64,000 bases of DNA from Megascapheus bottae (GCA_024803745.1 JANJXV010000189.1:674861-738860), one strand, 5' to 3'. Numbered from the stretch's first letter, positions 1-11,242 are shown. Numbers and translations are program-made. The notes: generated by a model from the sequence alone, not told the origin.

Positions 1-95
1 GAGTGCTAGCCTTGAACAAAAGAGCTCAGAGCCCAGGCCTAGAGTTCAAGTCCCACAACTACCACCACCAACAACAACAACAACAAAAAATCAGA
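1..95 (+). mobile_element. Type II SINE right monomer, cut by window edge
   Basis: Starts inside the shared tail (GAGTGCTAGCCTTGAACAAA) and ends in an imperfect CAA/CCA tail. Confidence 0.75.
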
Positions 96-445
96 TTCCC
101 TCCCTTTCTTTCTCACTCAACTCAGGCTAGCAAAAGAAAGGATATGACTACAGGCAAACTAAATGACTTATATAAAATCAGATTTTTAAATTTTTGTCTT
201 GAAAAAAGATAACCCAAATACATATCTCAAATATGTATTTTAAATGTCTTATTGTCTCAACATGTACAAAAATTGGAGGAGAGAAGGAGCCTTATTTGGA
301 TAATATCCATGATGGGTAGATCACACCTTTCACATAATACTACATGCTGAGTCCAAACAAACCTCATCCTCCAATGACTGCTCAGTTCTCTAACAGGTTA
401 TGGTGAAGACCACAGATGCTCACTAGCAATTCCTTATTCTGTGTG
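95..445. other. Unique AT-rich stretch
   Basis: No gene or repeat recognised. Confidence 0.4.
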
Positions 446-664
446 TCAGTCCTGAGGCTTGAACTCAGGGTAGGAACTGTCCCTGAGCTTCCTTTGCTCA
501 AGGCTAGCACTCTACCAAATAAGCCACAGCTCCACTTCTGGCTCTTTGGTGGTTAATTGGAAACAAAAAGTCTTACGGACTTCTGCCCAGGCTTTGAAAT
601 ACCACCCTCAGATCTCAGCTTCTTGCATAGCTAGGATTACAGCTGTATGCCACTTGCACCCAGC
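446..664 (-). mobile_element. Type II SINE
   Basis: Full-length dimer, moderately diverged. Confidence 0.8.
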
Positions 665-798
665 AGTTCTTCAACGTAACTTCTATTCTGCTCTAAAACG
701 AAGGTCCAACTTGGCCCTACATTCAACAGTTACATCCAACCTAAAACAAACTAACTCCAACTGTATTCATGTGAAATGTAATATTCAAAATCTGGCCC

Positions 799-1030
799 CA
801 GCGGAGTACTGGTGGTAGTTCAACCCTGTTCTAGCTATTCAGAAGGCTAAGATTTGCAAATTACAGTCAAAATATAGCCCAGACAGAAAAGTCTATGGGA
901 TACTCATCTCCAGTTAAATAGCAAGAAGCTAGAAGTGGAGCTCTAGCTCAAATGGTAGAAGACCAGCTTTGAGTGAAAAAGCCAAGGAAGAGCAAGAGGC
1001 CCTTGGTTTAAGCCTCAGAATTGGCATGCA
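799..1030 (+). mobile_element. Type II SINE
   Basis: Old full-length dimer followed by a CATACA-rich tail to about 1075. Confidence 0.75.
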
Positions 1031-1139
1031 TGCATACATACACATCCACACATAAAACATACATAAACACACACACTCCAAACAAGGCAGCCATACAAAA
1101 CTACCAGCATCACTATAATCATCATAATGTCACTTAGCT

Positions 1140-1300
1140 TATGCCTGGAGCCCTATTTATTTCACAGCACTTTAAGTTTTCACATGATGAGGTAGGTCTA
1201 CTCATTCCTTAAAAGTGATACACACACTCACACAGGAGCAAAATGTAACCTGGACTCTCTAGGATTCAAATCCGATTTGGTCTCCAACTCTTGTGGATTT
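1140..1300 (+). mobile_element. MIR-like ancient SINE
   Basis: Shows the core TTCACATGATGAGGTAGGT and CACAGGAGCAAAATGTAACC... GATTCAAATCC pattern of MIR. Highly diverged. Confidence 0.4.
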
Positions 1301-1520
1301 CTGTCCTCTCTCTTCTAATATCTAATATTCCTTCCCAACTCTAATACCCAGGTTTCCTTTGGTATAAAATTCCTTCACTGTATGCATGCATATCTTCACT
1401 AGCAGACTGTAAAGATATGTCTCTGGTTATGAACTTAAGTCATACAAGAATGGTTCTAGGAAGGACATAGAACAATTTTAAGGTTGAAACGTAGGTACCA
1501 TGTAAAGATTTAACTTATAA

Positions 1521-1750
1521 GCCAGGCTCCAGTGGCTTACGCCTGTAATCCTAGACACGCAGGAGTCTCAAGATCCAAAAGATAGAGGTGTAAAGCCAGC
1601 ACAGGGAAGAAAACTTCTACAATTTCTACTTCTTCTACAACTTCTAATCAGCAAAGAGCCAGACTAAAGGCATGACTTATATGATAAAGTGCCAGCTGAG
1701 CAAGCAAGCTGAATGCCAAGACCCTGAGTTCAAATGCCCATATTGACAAA
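1521..1750 (+). mobile_element. Type II SINE
   Basis: Clear 7SL-like head (GTGGCTTACGCCTGTAATCC), decayed tail. Confidence 0.75.
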
Positions 1751-1879
1751 TCTGAATTGTAACTTAATTAAACCAATACTGACGCATAACCAAAAAACCG
1801 TTCACTTCGATTTGGAAAAAACAGCCTAGTAATACAAACTTCAAACGGAGAAGGGAGAAAAAAATCCACATTCACTGGC

Positions 1880-2010
1880 ACCAGCTGTTATATTTCAGGA
1901 ACTATACTGGGAACTCTGGAAGACTCATTCAGTTCTCCTAACAGGCATATATGGTAGGTTTCACTCCAGTCTGCAGTTTAAGGCACAGAAGACGTAAAAG
2001 CCGACATGAA
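1880..2010 (+). mobile_element. MIR-like ancient SINE
   Basis: GAACTATACTGGGAACTCTG to TTTAAGGCACAGAAGACG follows the MIR order (size-loss phrase, then the 'aggctcagag' region). Low certainty. Confidence 0.35.
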
Positions 2011-2579
2011 TCAGTTACCTAGCTTTGTGCTTGATTTCAGCTAAGAGGGTCCTGACTTGAATGGCCATGCCACTTCAGAGCCCACATTCTTCACACAACA
2101 CTACTGTTTCCAGACTGAGCAAAACAATTGGGCAAAATAGTTGATGCTATTCTTCCAACTTCTCATTCAAGAAAAGGAATACACATTAATCAGCTGAAAA
2201 AATATGTATTATACTTAGAACCTCCACAAATGGAGATTCTGCTAATGACTTTAAGAATTCTGGAAGGCATTATTTGCAACCTTTAAATAATCCTTTTTAA
2301 GACCGTATTGCCTTTTGCATACATTTCATGTGTTTCTAAGCTAACATGAGAAAAAAAAAGAATGCTATCAATTAAGGAGTACAGCCAGTGAAGATTTAAC
2401 TGTAGTCAGGTAGGCCACTAGAAACTGAAAACACTATAATTAAACTTCTTCCAGTAAGGCTAGTTGCACTCTTATCGATCTAAGAGCCAAACTTAATACA
2501 GTGACCCCAAAACATTAAGACACACACAAGCCACCTAAACTTCATGAACTCTAAGTTCAAAAGTAAGGGACAAACACCA
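2010..2579. other. Unique stretch
   Basis: AT-rich; no gene or clear repeat seen. Confidence 0.4.
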
Positions 2580-2800
2580 TTTTTTTTTGCCAGTCCTGGG
2601 ACTTGAACTCAGGGCCTGAGCACTGTCCTTGGGCTTTCCTCAAGGCTAGCACTCTACCACTTGAGCCACAGCACCACTTCAAGCCACACTGTCCTTGGGC
2701 TTTCCTCAAGGCTAGCACTCTACCACTTGAGCCACAGCACCACTTCAGTATGTGGTACTGAGGAATTGAACCCAGGCCAAACTTCTGGCCCAGGAGCACC
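2580..2800 (-). mobile_element. Type I SINE with internal 61-bp tandem duplication
   Basis: The segment 2621-2681 recurs as 2687-2747 without a visible change, joined by five extra bases. The ID-like head beyond it is truncated. Confidence 0.85.
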
Positions 2801-3194
2801 ATTTTCTAAGACAGAGAAGAAGGACAATGTCAAGAGTCACAAGAGGTCACTAGTAGTTTCCTAGTAGACTCCTGCACTAAGCCCAAGACTGGACTATTTT
2901 ACCAAAATGGAGTCACTCCTACTCAAGTTGGCCAAACAAACCAAGTTGTTAAGTGACCTTCAAAGAATTCAGGAGATGACAACCACATTTCCCATCAGGC
3001 CAGTTTTAATCCACATAATAAAGTTCCCTTTGCTTTAATACTTACACAAAGTAACTAGAGTAATCTGTTATTCTTTTATTGCTATGTTCCTTCCCCCTCC
3101 TCCTCCACTTATAAAGAAAGTAACTTTAAAATCACTAGTCCTCTTTGTTCTTTAATTCTTTCTTTGGTCCTTTTTGATCTGAGACTATTTCTAA

Positions 3195-3285
3195 GCTCAG
3201 GCTACTGGAGAAGTTGAAACCAAGAATTACTTGAGCTCAGGAATTTGAGACCAGCTGGTCAACACAATGAAATTTAGGTATGAAA
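3195..3285 (+). mobile_element. 7SL monomer fragment
   Basis: GAGCTCAGGAATTTGAGACC and CAACACAATGAAA match the 3' half of a B1/Alu-type monomer. Confidence 0.55.
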
Positions 3286-3423
3286 GAAGAAAAACGTTAA
3301 ATTAAATAAACACCAACGCCTCTACTCAGCTCATTGGAAGAGATATAAAATCGAATGTCTAATTCTAGAATCACACAGCTAAGACCTTTAAACTGCCATT
3401 TATTCTTTAAAAACTTCAATGAA

Positions 3424-3675
3424 GCAGGGCCCAGAGGCTCATGCCTGTAATCCTAGCTACTCAGAAGGCTGAGATCTGAGGATCAAGATTCAAAGCCAGC
3501 ACAGGCATAATAGGACCTGAGACTCTTAGCTCCAATTAACCTGTAGAAAATGGGAAGTGGGGGCTTGGCTCCAGGGTAGGATGGTAGCCTTGAACTGAAG
3601 AGCTCAGGGACAGCGCCCAGGTGGAGTTCAAGCCCCAAGACCCAGGTGGAGTTCAAGCCCCAAGACCCACAAAAA

Positions 3676-3685
<10 letters not shown>
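3424..3685 (+). mobile_element. Type III SINE with 26-bp duplication
   Basis: The tail phrase CCCAGGTGGAGTTCAAGCCC is repeated once (3617-3668 region) before the A-rich end. Confidence 0.85.
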
Positions 3686-3689
<4 letters not shown>

Positions 3690-3707
<18 letters not shown>

Positions 3708-3989
3708 AAGAAAATTCCAATGACCCACATTTTGCAACAACTGTTCCAAGGACTATTCGCTGTCCACTGGATTTCATGATTTTCACTGACACTACACCAA
3801 GAATGAAAGAAAAACAGTTCAGAGGCAAAATACTGCAACACTTCTCAGAGCCTCCAGTAAGACAGTGTAGATTACAACCCTAAAAGGAATATAACAAGAA
3901 TTCGCCAAACCTACTTGAGGAATCTCAATCTTCCACTTTCTATCTCCAATCTCAGAACTAGCAAAGCTTTTAACAAACAATGTCACTGG
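3690..3989. other. Unique stretch
   Basis: A/GAA tail of the SINE, then unrecognised sequence. Confidence 0.35.
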
Positions 3990-4215
3990 AGCAGCTGGTG
4001 GCAGATGGCTCACAACTGGAATCATCCCAGCTACTCGGGAGGCTGAGATCTCAGGATCACAGCTGGAAGCCATGCTGGGCAGGAAAGTCTGTGACACTTA
4101 CCTCCACCAGGAAGGTCTGTGAGACTTATCTCCAATCAACCAGCCAAAACCATTCTGGGAGCCTGTGACTAAGCTTTGAGCAAAAAACCTACTGCACCCA
4201 GGCCACAAGCTGAAG
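3990..4215 (+). mobile_element. Type II SINE
   Basis: The head is clear. A short internal repeat of the AGGAAGGTCTGTGAGACTT phrase sits between head and tail; the tail is decayed. Confidence 0.7.
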
Positions 4216-4479
4216 CTCTAGTATCTCACACACACTCACTCACCTAACTGCTGCCAATATTATTATTGCTGTTACAGGCACAATCAATCAAAAGCAGATC
4301 AGTCAGCACTCCCTTATCCACCAGTTTCATACTCAAGAAGTCAACCAATCTAATTGAAAATGGTCAAAAAGTTGTGTCTGTATTCGACTGTACACAATTT
4401 TCTCATCATCTTTCCATACCCAATTCAGTGGAAGGACTTACACAGCATTCAGAGCAGCAAGGCACAGCAGCAGGAAGTG

Positions 4480-4612
4480 GCTGGGCATGGTAGCTCATAG
4501 CTCAGAATGGGCAAAGCACACCTGTAATCCCAGCACTACCAAAACTGGGGCAAGACCATTAATCAATGCTAACCTAGGCGATACAGTATAACCTTATCCC
4601 CAATAAATAAAA
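4480..4612 (+). mobile_element. 7SL monomer (B1-like)
   Basis: GGCTGGGCATGGTAGCTCAT with CACCTGTAATCCCAGCACT after a small insertion. It ends AATAAATAAAAA and has no dimer tail. Confidence 0.6.
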
Positions 4613-5299
4613 AATGACTGAAGATATAGCCAGACCTTTTGCCTGTCATCTATATCATACTCATTGTAGCACTACTTACTCAAAAAAAAAAAAAAAGAAT
4701 TCAAATAAATTCTACTTCCCGTAAGAAACTAATGCTACTCGAAATTTCGACATAAGCATATTGTGCAACCTTACTATATAATTATCAAGTCTGATGATAC
4801 TCACCACTGCCAATTGTGTGAGTTTACCCATTAACTAAAGCTGGGGAGAGGGAAGAAGGGAAAAGAGATGGGATGAATAGCCTAACTTCACTTGACAGCT
4901 CCAAAATTTCATCACCCCGGGGGTGGGGGGGGAGAGATCACAGGAGTGCTTTCCCTCTAGTTTAGGTCTCATTTCCCACCGCCTGACAAAAAGCTATGTA
5001 CAAGGAAGGCAATTACTCTCCTGCCCGTCCACCCTCCTTTCAGACTGTAGTTTCCCATCCAGGAAATTCGAGCAGAACAAAGTTACTGAGGTCTCTGCAC
5101 ATTTCAGGATGGATGATAGAGTCTTGGGCACTGTGAAATCCCCCCTGGAAGACTTCAAGGTACCTCGTCTGGCTTTCTGATGTGCATGCGACGTAACCAA
5201 AACCCACTTCCACGCGTGGGGAAATCCTCTGCAAAACCCGAAATCCAATTCACACACACACACACTATTTATGTATATAAAAACAATTGCGTAAACAAA
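4613..5299. other. Flank of the CpG island
   Basis: Single-copy-looking DNA with a G tract at 4918-4932. A few splice-like sites, but no exon I can defend. Confidence 0.4.
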
Positions 5300-5795
5300 C
5301 TTTGCGATGCGCAGTGGACCGGCACCGGTGAAGCCCCCCGGTGGAAACCCAGCCCGCGCTGGCCCCGCAGGAGGGCTACGACCCCCCCCTCACCAAGCGC
5401 GCAGCTCAGCCCCGCACCGCGCGACCATCCGGGCGCATTCCCGCGCGCACCACCCAAGGTCACGCAGGATGGGGGTACCGCGACCCCCGACAGGGCGCAC
5501 CGGGAGGGGGCGTCCCCGGAACCCCCCCCCGCCCCGGAACACGCAGCTGCAGCCATGCACCGCGGGCGGTCGCGCGGGGCCGAGCCGCGTCCCCCGGGTG
5601 ACCCGACCCCGGACGGGAAGGGGGGGGGGTCCCGCCACGCCCCTCCCCCCACCGGCAGGGGTTACGCAACGCCCCCCCTCCCCGGGCGCGCCCGCGAAGC
5701 TGCGGGCAGCCGCCTCCGCCCTCAGCCCCCCGCCCAGCGCGGAACAAAGCGCGGGCGAAGGGGCCGGGGAGCCGGGAAAGGGGCCCGGGGGGGCG

Positions 5796-5806
5796 GCCGC
5801 CATGTT
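5796..5806 (-). promoter_or_regulatory. YY1-like site / AUG context on minus strand
   Basis: Minus-strand reading AACATGGCGGC fits the YY1 consensus AANATGGCGGC. The same bases would make an ATG in good Kozak context, but the reading frame that follows is low-complexity Gly/Ala/Pro, so I prefer a regulatory element. Confidence 0.4.
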
Positions 5807-5896
5807 GGCGGGGGTGGCAGGAACCGGGTGGGGGCGACGAACAAAGGAGCGCGCGCCCGCCCCAGGCCCAGCCCGTTGCGCCCGGCCCGCCACGCC

Positions 5897-5915
5897 CGAC
5901 CGGCAGGGGGCGCTA
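5897..5915 (+). promoter_or_regulatory. CTCF-like binding motif
   Basis: Contains CCGGCAGGGGGCGCTA, very close to the CTCF core CCASYAGRKGGCRSY. It lies in the CpG island on the leftward side of the candidate exon. Occupancy is inferred from sequence alone. Confidence 0.6.
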
Positions 5916-6030
5916 AGGGGCGCCGCCCGCGGACAATGCGCCCGGGGCCCGCGCTCACCTGAGTCCCCAGACCACCGCTGCACCCAGCGCCCGCGCCCTT
6001 CGTGGTGCACGCCCGACCCGTGCATCTCAC

Positions 6031-6245
6031 CTGCCGGCCACCGAGGCCGCAGTCCGCGTGCCCCGAAGGTCCGCCGTGGCTCGCTCGCGCTCCCGCCGGC
6101 CCAGCCCGAGCCAGACAGCTCCTCCCCACCCCCGCTCCTTGCCGCGGCCGCCGCCCGCCCCCCAGCCACCACGGCGCACGCGCACTGCGCCCGCCGAACT
6201 GCGACGGCCGCGCCGCCCCGGCGCCTGGCGCCGTCGGTCGTATTA
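6031..6245 (-). other. Candidate non-coding first exon of a leftward gene
   Basis: Read on the minus strand, this GC-rich stretch runs from just downstream of the NRF1-like site at 6246-6254 to a strong donor (GGCAG|GTGAGATG; last exon base near 6031). It looks like a 5'UTR exon. The far (5') end is a guess, taken from the position of the NRF1-like site. An alternative donor at about 5959 (CTCAG|GTGAGC) would extend the exon. I recognise no protein start that would make this coding, and no partner exon with a matching acceptor was identified in 1-5300, so the first intron would be longer than 5 kb. Confidence 0.35.
6173..6184. promoter_or_regulatory. NRF1-like site
   Basis: GGCGCACGCGCA, a second near-consensus NRF1 palindrome about 70 bases from the first. 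Paired NRF1 sites are usual in TATA-less CpG promoters. Confidence 0.45.
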
Positions 6246-6254
6246 CGCATGCGC
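6246..6254. promoter_or_regulatory. NRF1-like site
   Basis: CGCATGCGC inside TACGCATGCGCT, close to the NRF1 consensus YGCGCAYGCGCR. It is placed where the leftward transcription start is suspected. Confidence 0.5.
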
Positions 6255-6899
6255 TTGGAGGGGCGTGGCTAGTGGAGAGGCGGGGCCTGGCGCCGCTCAC
6301 CTGGAGGGCGGGGCGCGCGCCCGGAGAAAGCTAGGTGCGCGCTGCAAAGCCGCGGAGCTCGGCGCAGCTGAGCGCTCGAACCCTGGGGGGAGCCCTCGTG
6401 GGCGCGGCTTCTCCGGGAAGCCTGGCGGGGTTTTGTTTTCGCGCAGAAAGGGGCTTTCCAAAGATCTGCGTCCTCTTTTGTCCAGGGACGTCGGCAACCC
6501 GGTCCTCGCTCTCCGGGAAGATGGATGAAGGTGGGTCACATGGCGCGGCCGCACGCAGGAGTGGTGCGCTCGGAACCACGCGGAGCCCCCCGCGCAGCTC
6601 GGCTCCCCTCGTCCGGATGCGGGGGCTTGGCGGGATGCGAGCCCTTTAAAAGAATAGATTTGCTCCCCGAGACTGCCTCGGAGAGAACCGTCCTCTCCAC
6701 CGCAGTGCGGAGGGGCCGGGCGGCGGCGGCGTCACCACCACCGCGCACCTCGCTGCTGCCTCCGGGCAGGAGAAGCGCCCAAGTCCCAGCCCGGGCTGCG
6801 GCTTCTGCCAAGCAAGACACGGGCTTTCTCCAGCCTCCATCCATCGCAGAACCCACCCAGCTCACCTTGCCAGGTTAGGAGCTCGGAATGCCCGCGATC

Positions 6900-7786
6900 G
6901 CCCGCAAATGCGTCGGACTTGGGCGGCCACGAGGACGCCTTTGGGGGGAATATGTTGTTCTTGCTCGTGTGCAAGCCAGGGGGGAGAGCGTCACGGATGG
7001 GTTTGTATTCCTGCGGAGTGGAAGGAGAGGGACGTGGAGGCCGAGTCTGCCTCTGAATCCAGCTTGGCTCTGTGTCTCCTTGCCCTCTTAGCCCCGCGTC
7101 CGGAGCCAGCGGGTCACCGACCTGTTTTCCTCGAGTACATGTCTGCGCTGCCACATCTTAATAAAGCCGCCTCCCACAGTGGTATCAGGTCATGTTACAA
7201 GCCGTTATTGGAAAGCACTTGAGACACGCCAACCAACAGCACCATTGTGCAGTTAGCAATGCTTTGGGGGGATTTTACTGGTACCTCCCTTCCCCCCAAA
7301 ATAAGATTGATAGGTACTGACACTAATTAAAGTGCTTGTCTCTCCCATCACATGTTTGGCAGGCTCAGGATGGGCTAGTTTCAATACACAGATACAACCA
7401 GTCCATCTTGAGAAATAGGTGTCACTTGGTGTGTTTAATGCGGTGGTGGAGTATCTCAGCAACCGGGAAGGGTATACTGGGAAGAAGGCTAGTGAGAATA
7501 CCTGCATGTCAATGGTGAGAACGCCTTGGGTTTCTCCATTCAACATTATTGACATTTTGAGCTAAATAGATATAGAAGGCTGGCCTCTAACTCAAGATTC
7601 TACAGCCACAGGCTCCAGAATGCTAGGATTCCCTGATGAATGGCTTTTTCAGAAGATTGTCCTGTGTGGGATATCTGGCAGCATCCCACTAGAAGCCAAT
7701 AGTAAATCCCCTCTCCCAACCCCTGATATAAATTAACTACTTTCCCATCCGGAAGCCCAAAGGACTATCAGGAACTTGGGATATTC
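6900..7786. other. Right flank of the CpG island
   Basis: GC content falls gradually to background. Nothing convincing as an exon; open frames are short. Confidence 0.4.
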
Positions 7787-8008
7787 CCCAGCACTGTGGC
7801 TCATGTCTGTAATAAACCTGCCTACTCAGAAGGCTGAGATCTGAGGATCATGGTTCAAACGCAGACAAGAAAGTCAATGAGACTCTTATCTTCAGTTAAC
7901 CTCCATCGCACACACACACACAGCCAAAATAGAGCTGTGGTTCAAGTGGTAGAGCACTAACCTTGAACAAAGACAGCACCCAGACTCTTACTTAAAGCCG
8001 CAGGACCA
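7787..8008 (+). mobile_element. Type II SINE
   Basis: Full-length dimer with a short CA run inserted between head and tail (7909-7923). Confidence 0.8.
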
Positions 8009-8893
8009 CTCAAGAGTCTGAATGCAATATCCAGTAACACGAAGTCATAATGCTGGACGGAGTCAATATCATTTCACCAATTACCGTCAGAAAAGGATAT
8101 ATTCAAAAGCTATGATTGTCCAAAGGATTTTATAACATCCCTATATTCCTGCCAAAAAATATATATATTTAAAATAAATTGAGGTGAAGTGAGAGAAAAC
8201 CCAGATAAGTCTAGATTGAGAAGCAATAATAACACAACTAAACTGATCTATTAAAAAGTCAGTATCAGGAAATATGGGCATTGGACCAAAGAAGACCACA
8301 GCAAAGTCCATCAACTGATCTGAAGGAAAAAGCTGAGATTTGAGGATTAGGGAACTTTCTATGTGGACTTTGTATATATTGGAGAGTATTATTAAATTCC
8401 TCAGCTTCGCCAGGCACCAGCACCTTCTGCCTGAAGTCTAAGCACTTGAGTCTCAACTAATGGTGTACCAGGATAGACAGTGGAAGAGAAAGTGGAAAAA
8501 AAAATATGAAAAGAGACTCAAAAGTTAAAAACAGGAAATAATCTGAAATGGCATTTAAGTTCCCCTCCTACCACATCTTTTTCTGGTCTTTCAATTAATA
8601 TTGCCATAGATGAAAGGAGCTGTCTAAATCTACCTCCTCCTTTGAAATGGTAAGAATCTGGGAATTCTTGAATGGATAAAGGCAGAAAAAATGAAAGGAA
8701 TGTCTGGCAAACAAGTTCTGAAGGTTACCTGGAGTAGGCCTCACCTTTCTTACCCACTGTCTAAGGATTAGGTTGCTAGACTGACCAGTATGAAAGCTAC
8801 AGGTTGGACCTGCCATTTTGAGTCTTTAATCTGCATTTCCTTCATGAGGAGCTGGAAACATTTCTCCATTTCTTTGTACTTTAGCTTGTCATA
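8009..8893. other. Unique stretch
   Basis: AT-rich single-copy-like DNA; no gene seen. Confidence 0.4.
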
Positions 8894-9500
8894 CTGTAAG
8901 AGACAACCTAAAAGGCTTTTCCTGGGCTGTGTGAATTAACTAAAAGTCCCTCAGCTTTGTATCTGTAGGTGAAGGGACCCCTTTCTTGACTTCCCCAAAA
9001 ATCCATCCCCTGTAGGCATTTCCTGTCTTCATGACAAAGGAGTACTTGACTCAAGGGGAGCTGTAAATTCCCTGATAACAGCTCACTTTACAAGAGCAGC
9101 TTAACCAGGTGGAGTTACCAGAATTCCTCCCCCACTCTACCCCCCTTGGCCTGCCAGGAAGCTCCCTCCCTTTCCTTTATCATCAAAGCAGTGCACCACA
9201 AGCCCACCTAGATGATAGGTGAGTTCAGACAGCAAAAGTGTCAGTGGTTGCCCCAGCCATCACTCAAGTATGTTAAGATTCCATTGGCCACCTGTGTGTG
9301 GCCAAGCCCAACCACATGGCTGGTGGCCTATAAAAGTAGCCCGTAGGATTAGGCGGGGTCACTCGCTCACTCACATCTTAGAGATGGCCCTGACCGGTAA
9401 GTATGATTCTCGATGCTAGGCGCAGAATAAAACTCTGTTTGACTTCCACTTTTGTGTCTTACTTGTTCCTTTGATCACAGACCCTAATATTGGGGGACTG
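8894..9500 (+). mobile_element. LTR (ERV1-like), family B
   Basis: Has the order of a gammaretrovirus-type LTR: GC-rich U3, a TATAAAAG box near 9332, GGTAAGTATG (a splice-donor-like sequence) near 9395, AATAAA at 9426-9432 and a T-rich U5. It is followed by TTGGGGGACTGG, which faintly resembles a tRNA-Pro primer site. The start is uncertain, the body is absent, and a SINE follows. Confidence 0.6.
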
Positions 9501-9529
9501 GACCCTAACAGTAGGGTTTTTTGTTTGTT

Positions 9530-9705
9530 TGTTTTTGCCAGTTCTAGGGCTTGAACTCAGGGCCTGGGCACTAGCATTGGGCTTTCTCAAGGGTAGCACT
9601 TGTACCACCTGAGCCACAGCACCACTTCCAATTTTTTCAGTGTATGCAGTACCAAAGAATCAAACTTTGTGCATGTTAGGCAAGCACTCTCCCACTTGTG
9701 GCTCT
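9530..9705 (-). mobile_element. Type I SINE
   Basis: Moderately diverged full copy immediately after the family B LTR. Confidence 0.8.
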
Positions 9706-9889
9706 GTATCTGTGGTCTTTGAGCTATTCTCTACTGCAGTGCCTTTACAATCACCTCGAGCTCCAGGAAAAAGAACATAGATAAGCATCTTGTGTGGAAG
9801 GCAACCTATCCCTCAAACAGGTGATATCTTTAAAAAAAAAAAAAAAAAATCTTCTAGAAATAACAGCCAAAAACTCAGGAGGTCTCTCA

Positions 9890-10250
9890 CCAGGCAACTT
9901 CTTCCTGTTCCCATTCCAGTAGTGGAGTGATAACAGTTCTCTGAAACTCCTCCAAGACTGAGCAACTAGTCAAGCAGGCTATACCTGTGTCCTGGGACTA
10001 TTTTTAACTATACAACCCTTTCCCACCGCTCTATCCCTAATTTTCCTCTTTTCCCCTAATGCCAATGTCTGTACCCTTGAAGACAGCTGAAGAAGTACTA
10101 AAGTGCTGTCTTCCCACGGCTGTCATGTAATAAATCTGTGTCCTTCACCATGTTTCTGTTTGACTTAAAGAGGGTGAGCGAGTGCATCTAATCTGGAGTT
10201 TCTGGACCTCGGGCCTGGGAATATTAACTAGAAATCTGATTTCAATATTA
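9890..10250 (+). mobile_element. LTR-like sequence, family D (MaLR/ERVL-like)
   Basis: Contains ACCTGTGTCCTGGGACTAT and GTAATAAATCTGTGTCCTT, both recurring in the copies near 14.4 kb and 55-56 kb. The shared order and the AATAAA suggest an LTR R-U5 end. Confidence 0.45.
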
Positions 10251-10429
10251 AAATAAATCCCTTCTGAAATATTCATTTTGTGAGACTCCTTTTATGTGAG
10301 ACACTCTGAAGTGTTTTTCCTGAGTGGATCTCAAAAACCTGTGGTTTTCATGGAAACTGAGGGAAGCTTCCACCCATTCTTAAGTGACAACCTCAAAGAA
10401 GCCTTCCCTGACCTCACTTCATTTCCTTT

Positions 10430-10900
10430 CACTATGTCCTGTTGAAACAAGAAGACTGAGTCTAACCATTGCCATCTTGGCTGTGTGGTGGATGGTAGGG
10501 AATTGGTTTAAGTGGCATCATCTTATCTTCATGATAGAGGAAGGCCAAGTCCCAACTCCCAGGTGTGGGGGTGCCTGAAAGCTGGGGCAGGGACTTGAAC
10601 CATAGGTTACAGGACCCATCAGACCTATGCCTACCTGTGACCCTGACCCTATTTGGGCCCATACCAGCTTAGGTGCCAGTACACCGTACCTCATATCTCC
10701 TGTCCCTCCTCTGGTCACTGTGGTTTCTCACTTCAGCTCTGTATTGGGATGGATCTGGTTTGTTGGTGTTTTTCTGCTCTTTCTTTCCTTCTCTCATGGC
10801 CCAGTTTCAAAGAGTGTTAAGTGTATTCAAGGAAGCTGCATGTCTTTGTGACAAGAGTCTGTTTCTCATGACTGAATTCCGATATAACAATGTCATTATT
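10430..10900 (+). mobile_element. LTR (ERV), family A, truncated
   Basis: Diverged copy of the element at 22630-23202, in the opposite orientation: it shares GTGGATGGTAGGG, CAAGTCCCA, CACTTCAGCTCTGTATTGGG and TTTTTCTGCTCTTTC in the same order. The ends are not visible. Short ORFs here are incidental. Confidence 0.6.
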
Positions 10901-11242
10901 ACACTAGTATGGTCTGTTTACCAGCTCCCTAGAATCCAGTAGGTTTCAACACTGTTTGCCATAACTGAATGCATCATTTATCTAGGAATGTGGATTTATT
11001 ACATACATCTTGTGAAGGGTCTCAGATATCAGGACATGGTAGAATTTAAGCTATTTAACAGCATTCTATCAAAGGTTAAAGTTCTCTGTAGACCTTCACA
11101 CATATGAAGGAGTCTCATAGTAGAGAACAACTGAACTACAGTACAACTTACAGGGTAAACATTGTAGAACCAGCCAGGCACTGTATAGAGAATTTAATGG
11201 GAAAATGATTTATTTTTGTGTGTATGTTTGTTTGTTTATTTT
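10901..11242. other. Unique stretch
   Basis: No recognisable gene or repeat. Confidence 0.35.

Larger units (their letters stand above)
5300..6900. promoter_or_regulatory. CpG island, probable promoter region
   Basis: About 1.6 kb of very GC- and CpG-rich DNA in an otherwise AT-rich, CpG-poor window. It lacks recognisable SINEs and contains GC boxes (for example around 6258-6268 and 6303-6312), two NRF1-like palindromes, a YY1-like element and a CTCF-like motif. CpG density this high in a mammal implies a germline-unmethylated promoter of a housekeeping or developmental gene. No TATA box is evident near the densest part. Four good splice donors lie on the minus strand (exon ends near 5959, 6031, 6301 and 6866), so I infer leftward transcription, possibly with divergent transcription. 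Which gene it serves cannot be told, because the coding exons would lie beyond base 1. Confidence 0.85.

Noticed and set aside
6521..6535. ATGGATGAAG|GTGGGT as a rightward coding first exon
   Set aside because: The donor is weak, only ten coding bases precede it, and no downstream exon was recognised on the plus strand.
5180..6579. Many long ORFs on both strands in the CpG island
   Set aside because: All frames are open because stop codons are rare in GC-rich DNA. Composition is Gly/Ala/Pro/Arg and no domain is recognised.
9483..9512. Retroviral primer-binding site next to an LTR
   Set aside because: Only TTGGGGG matches tRNA-Pro sites; the rest diverges and no gag sequence follows.
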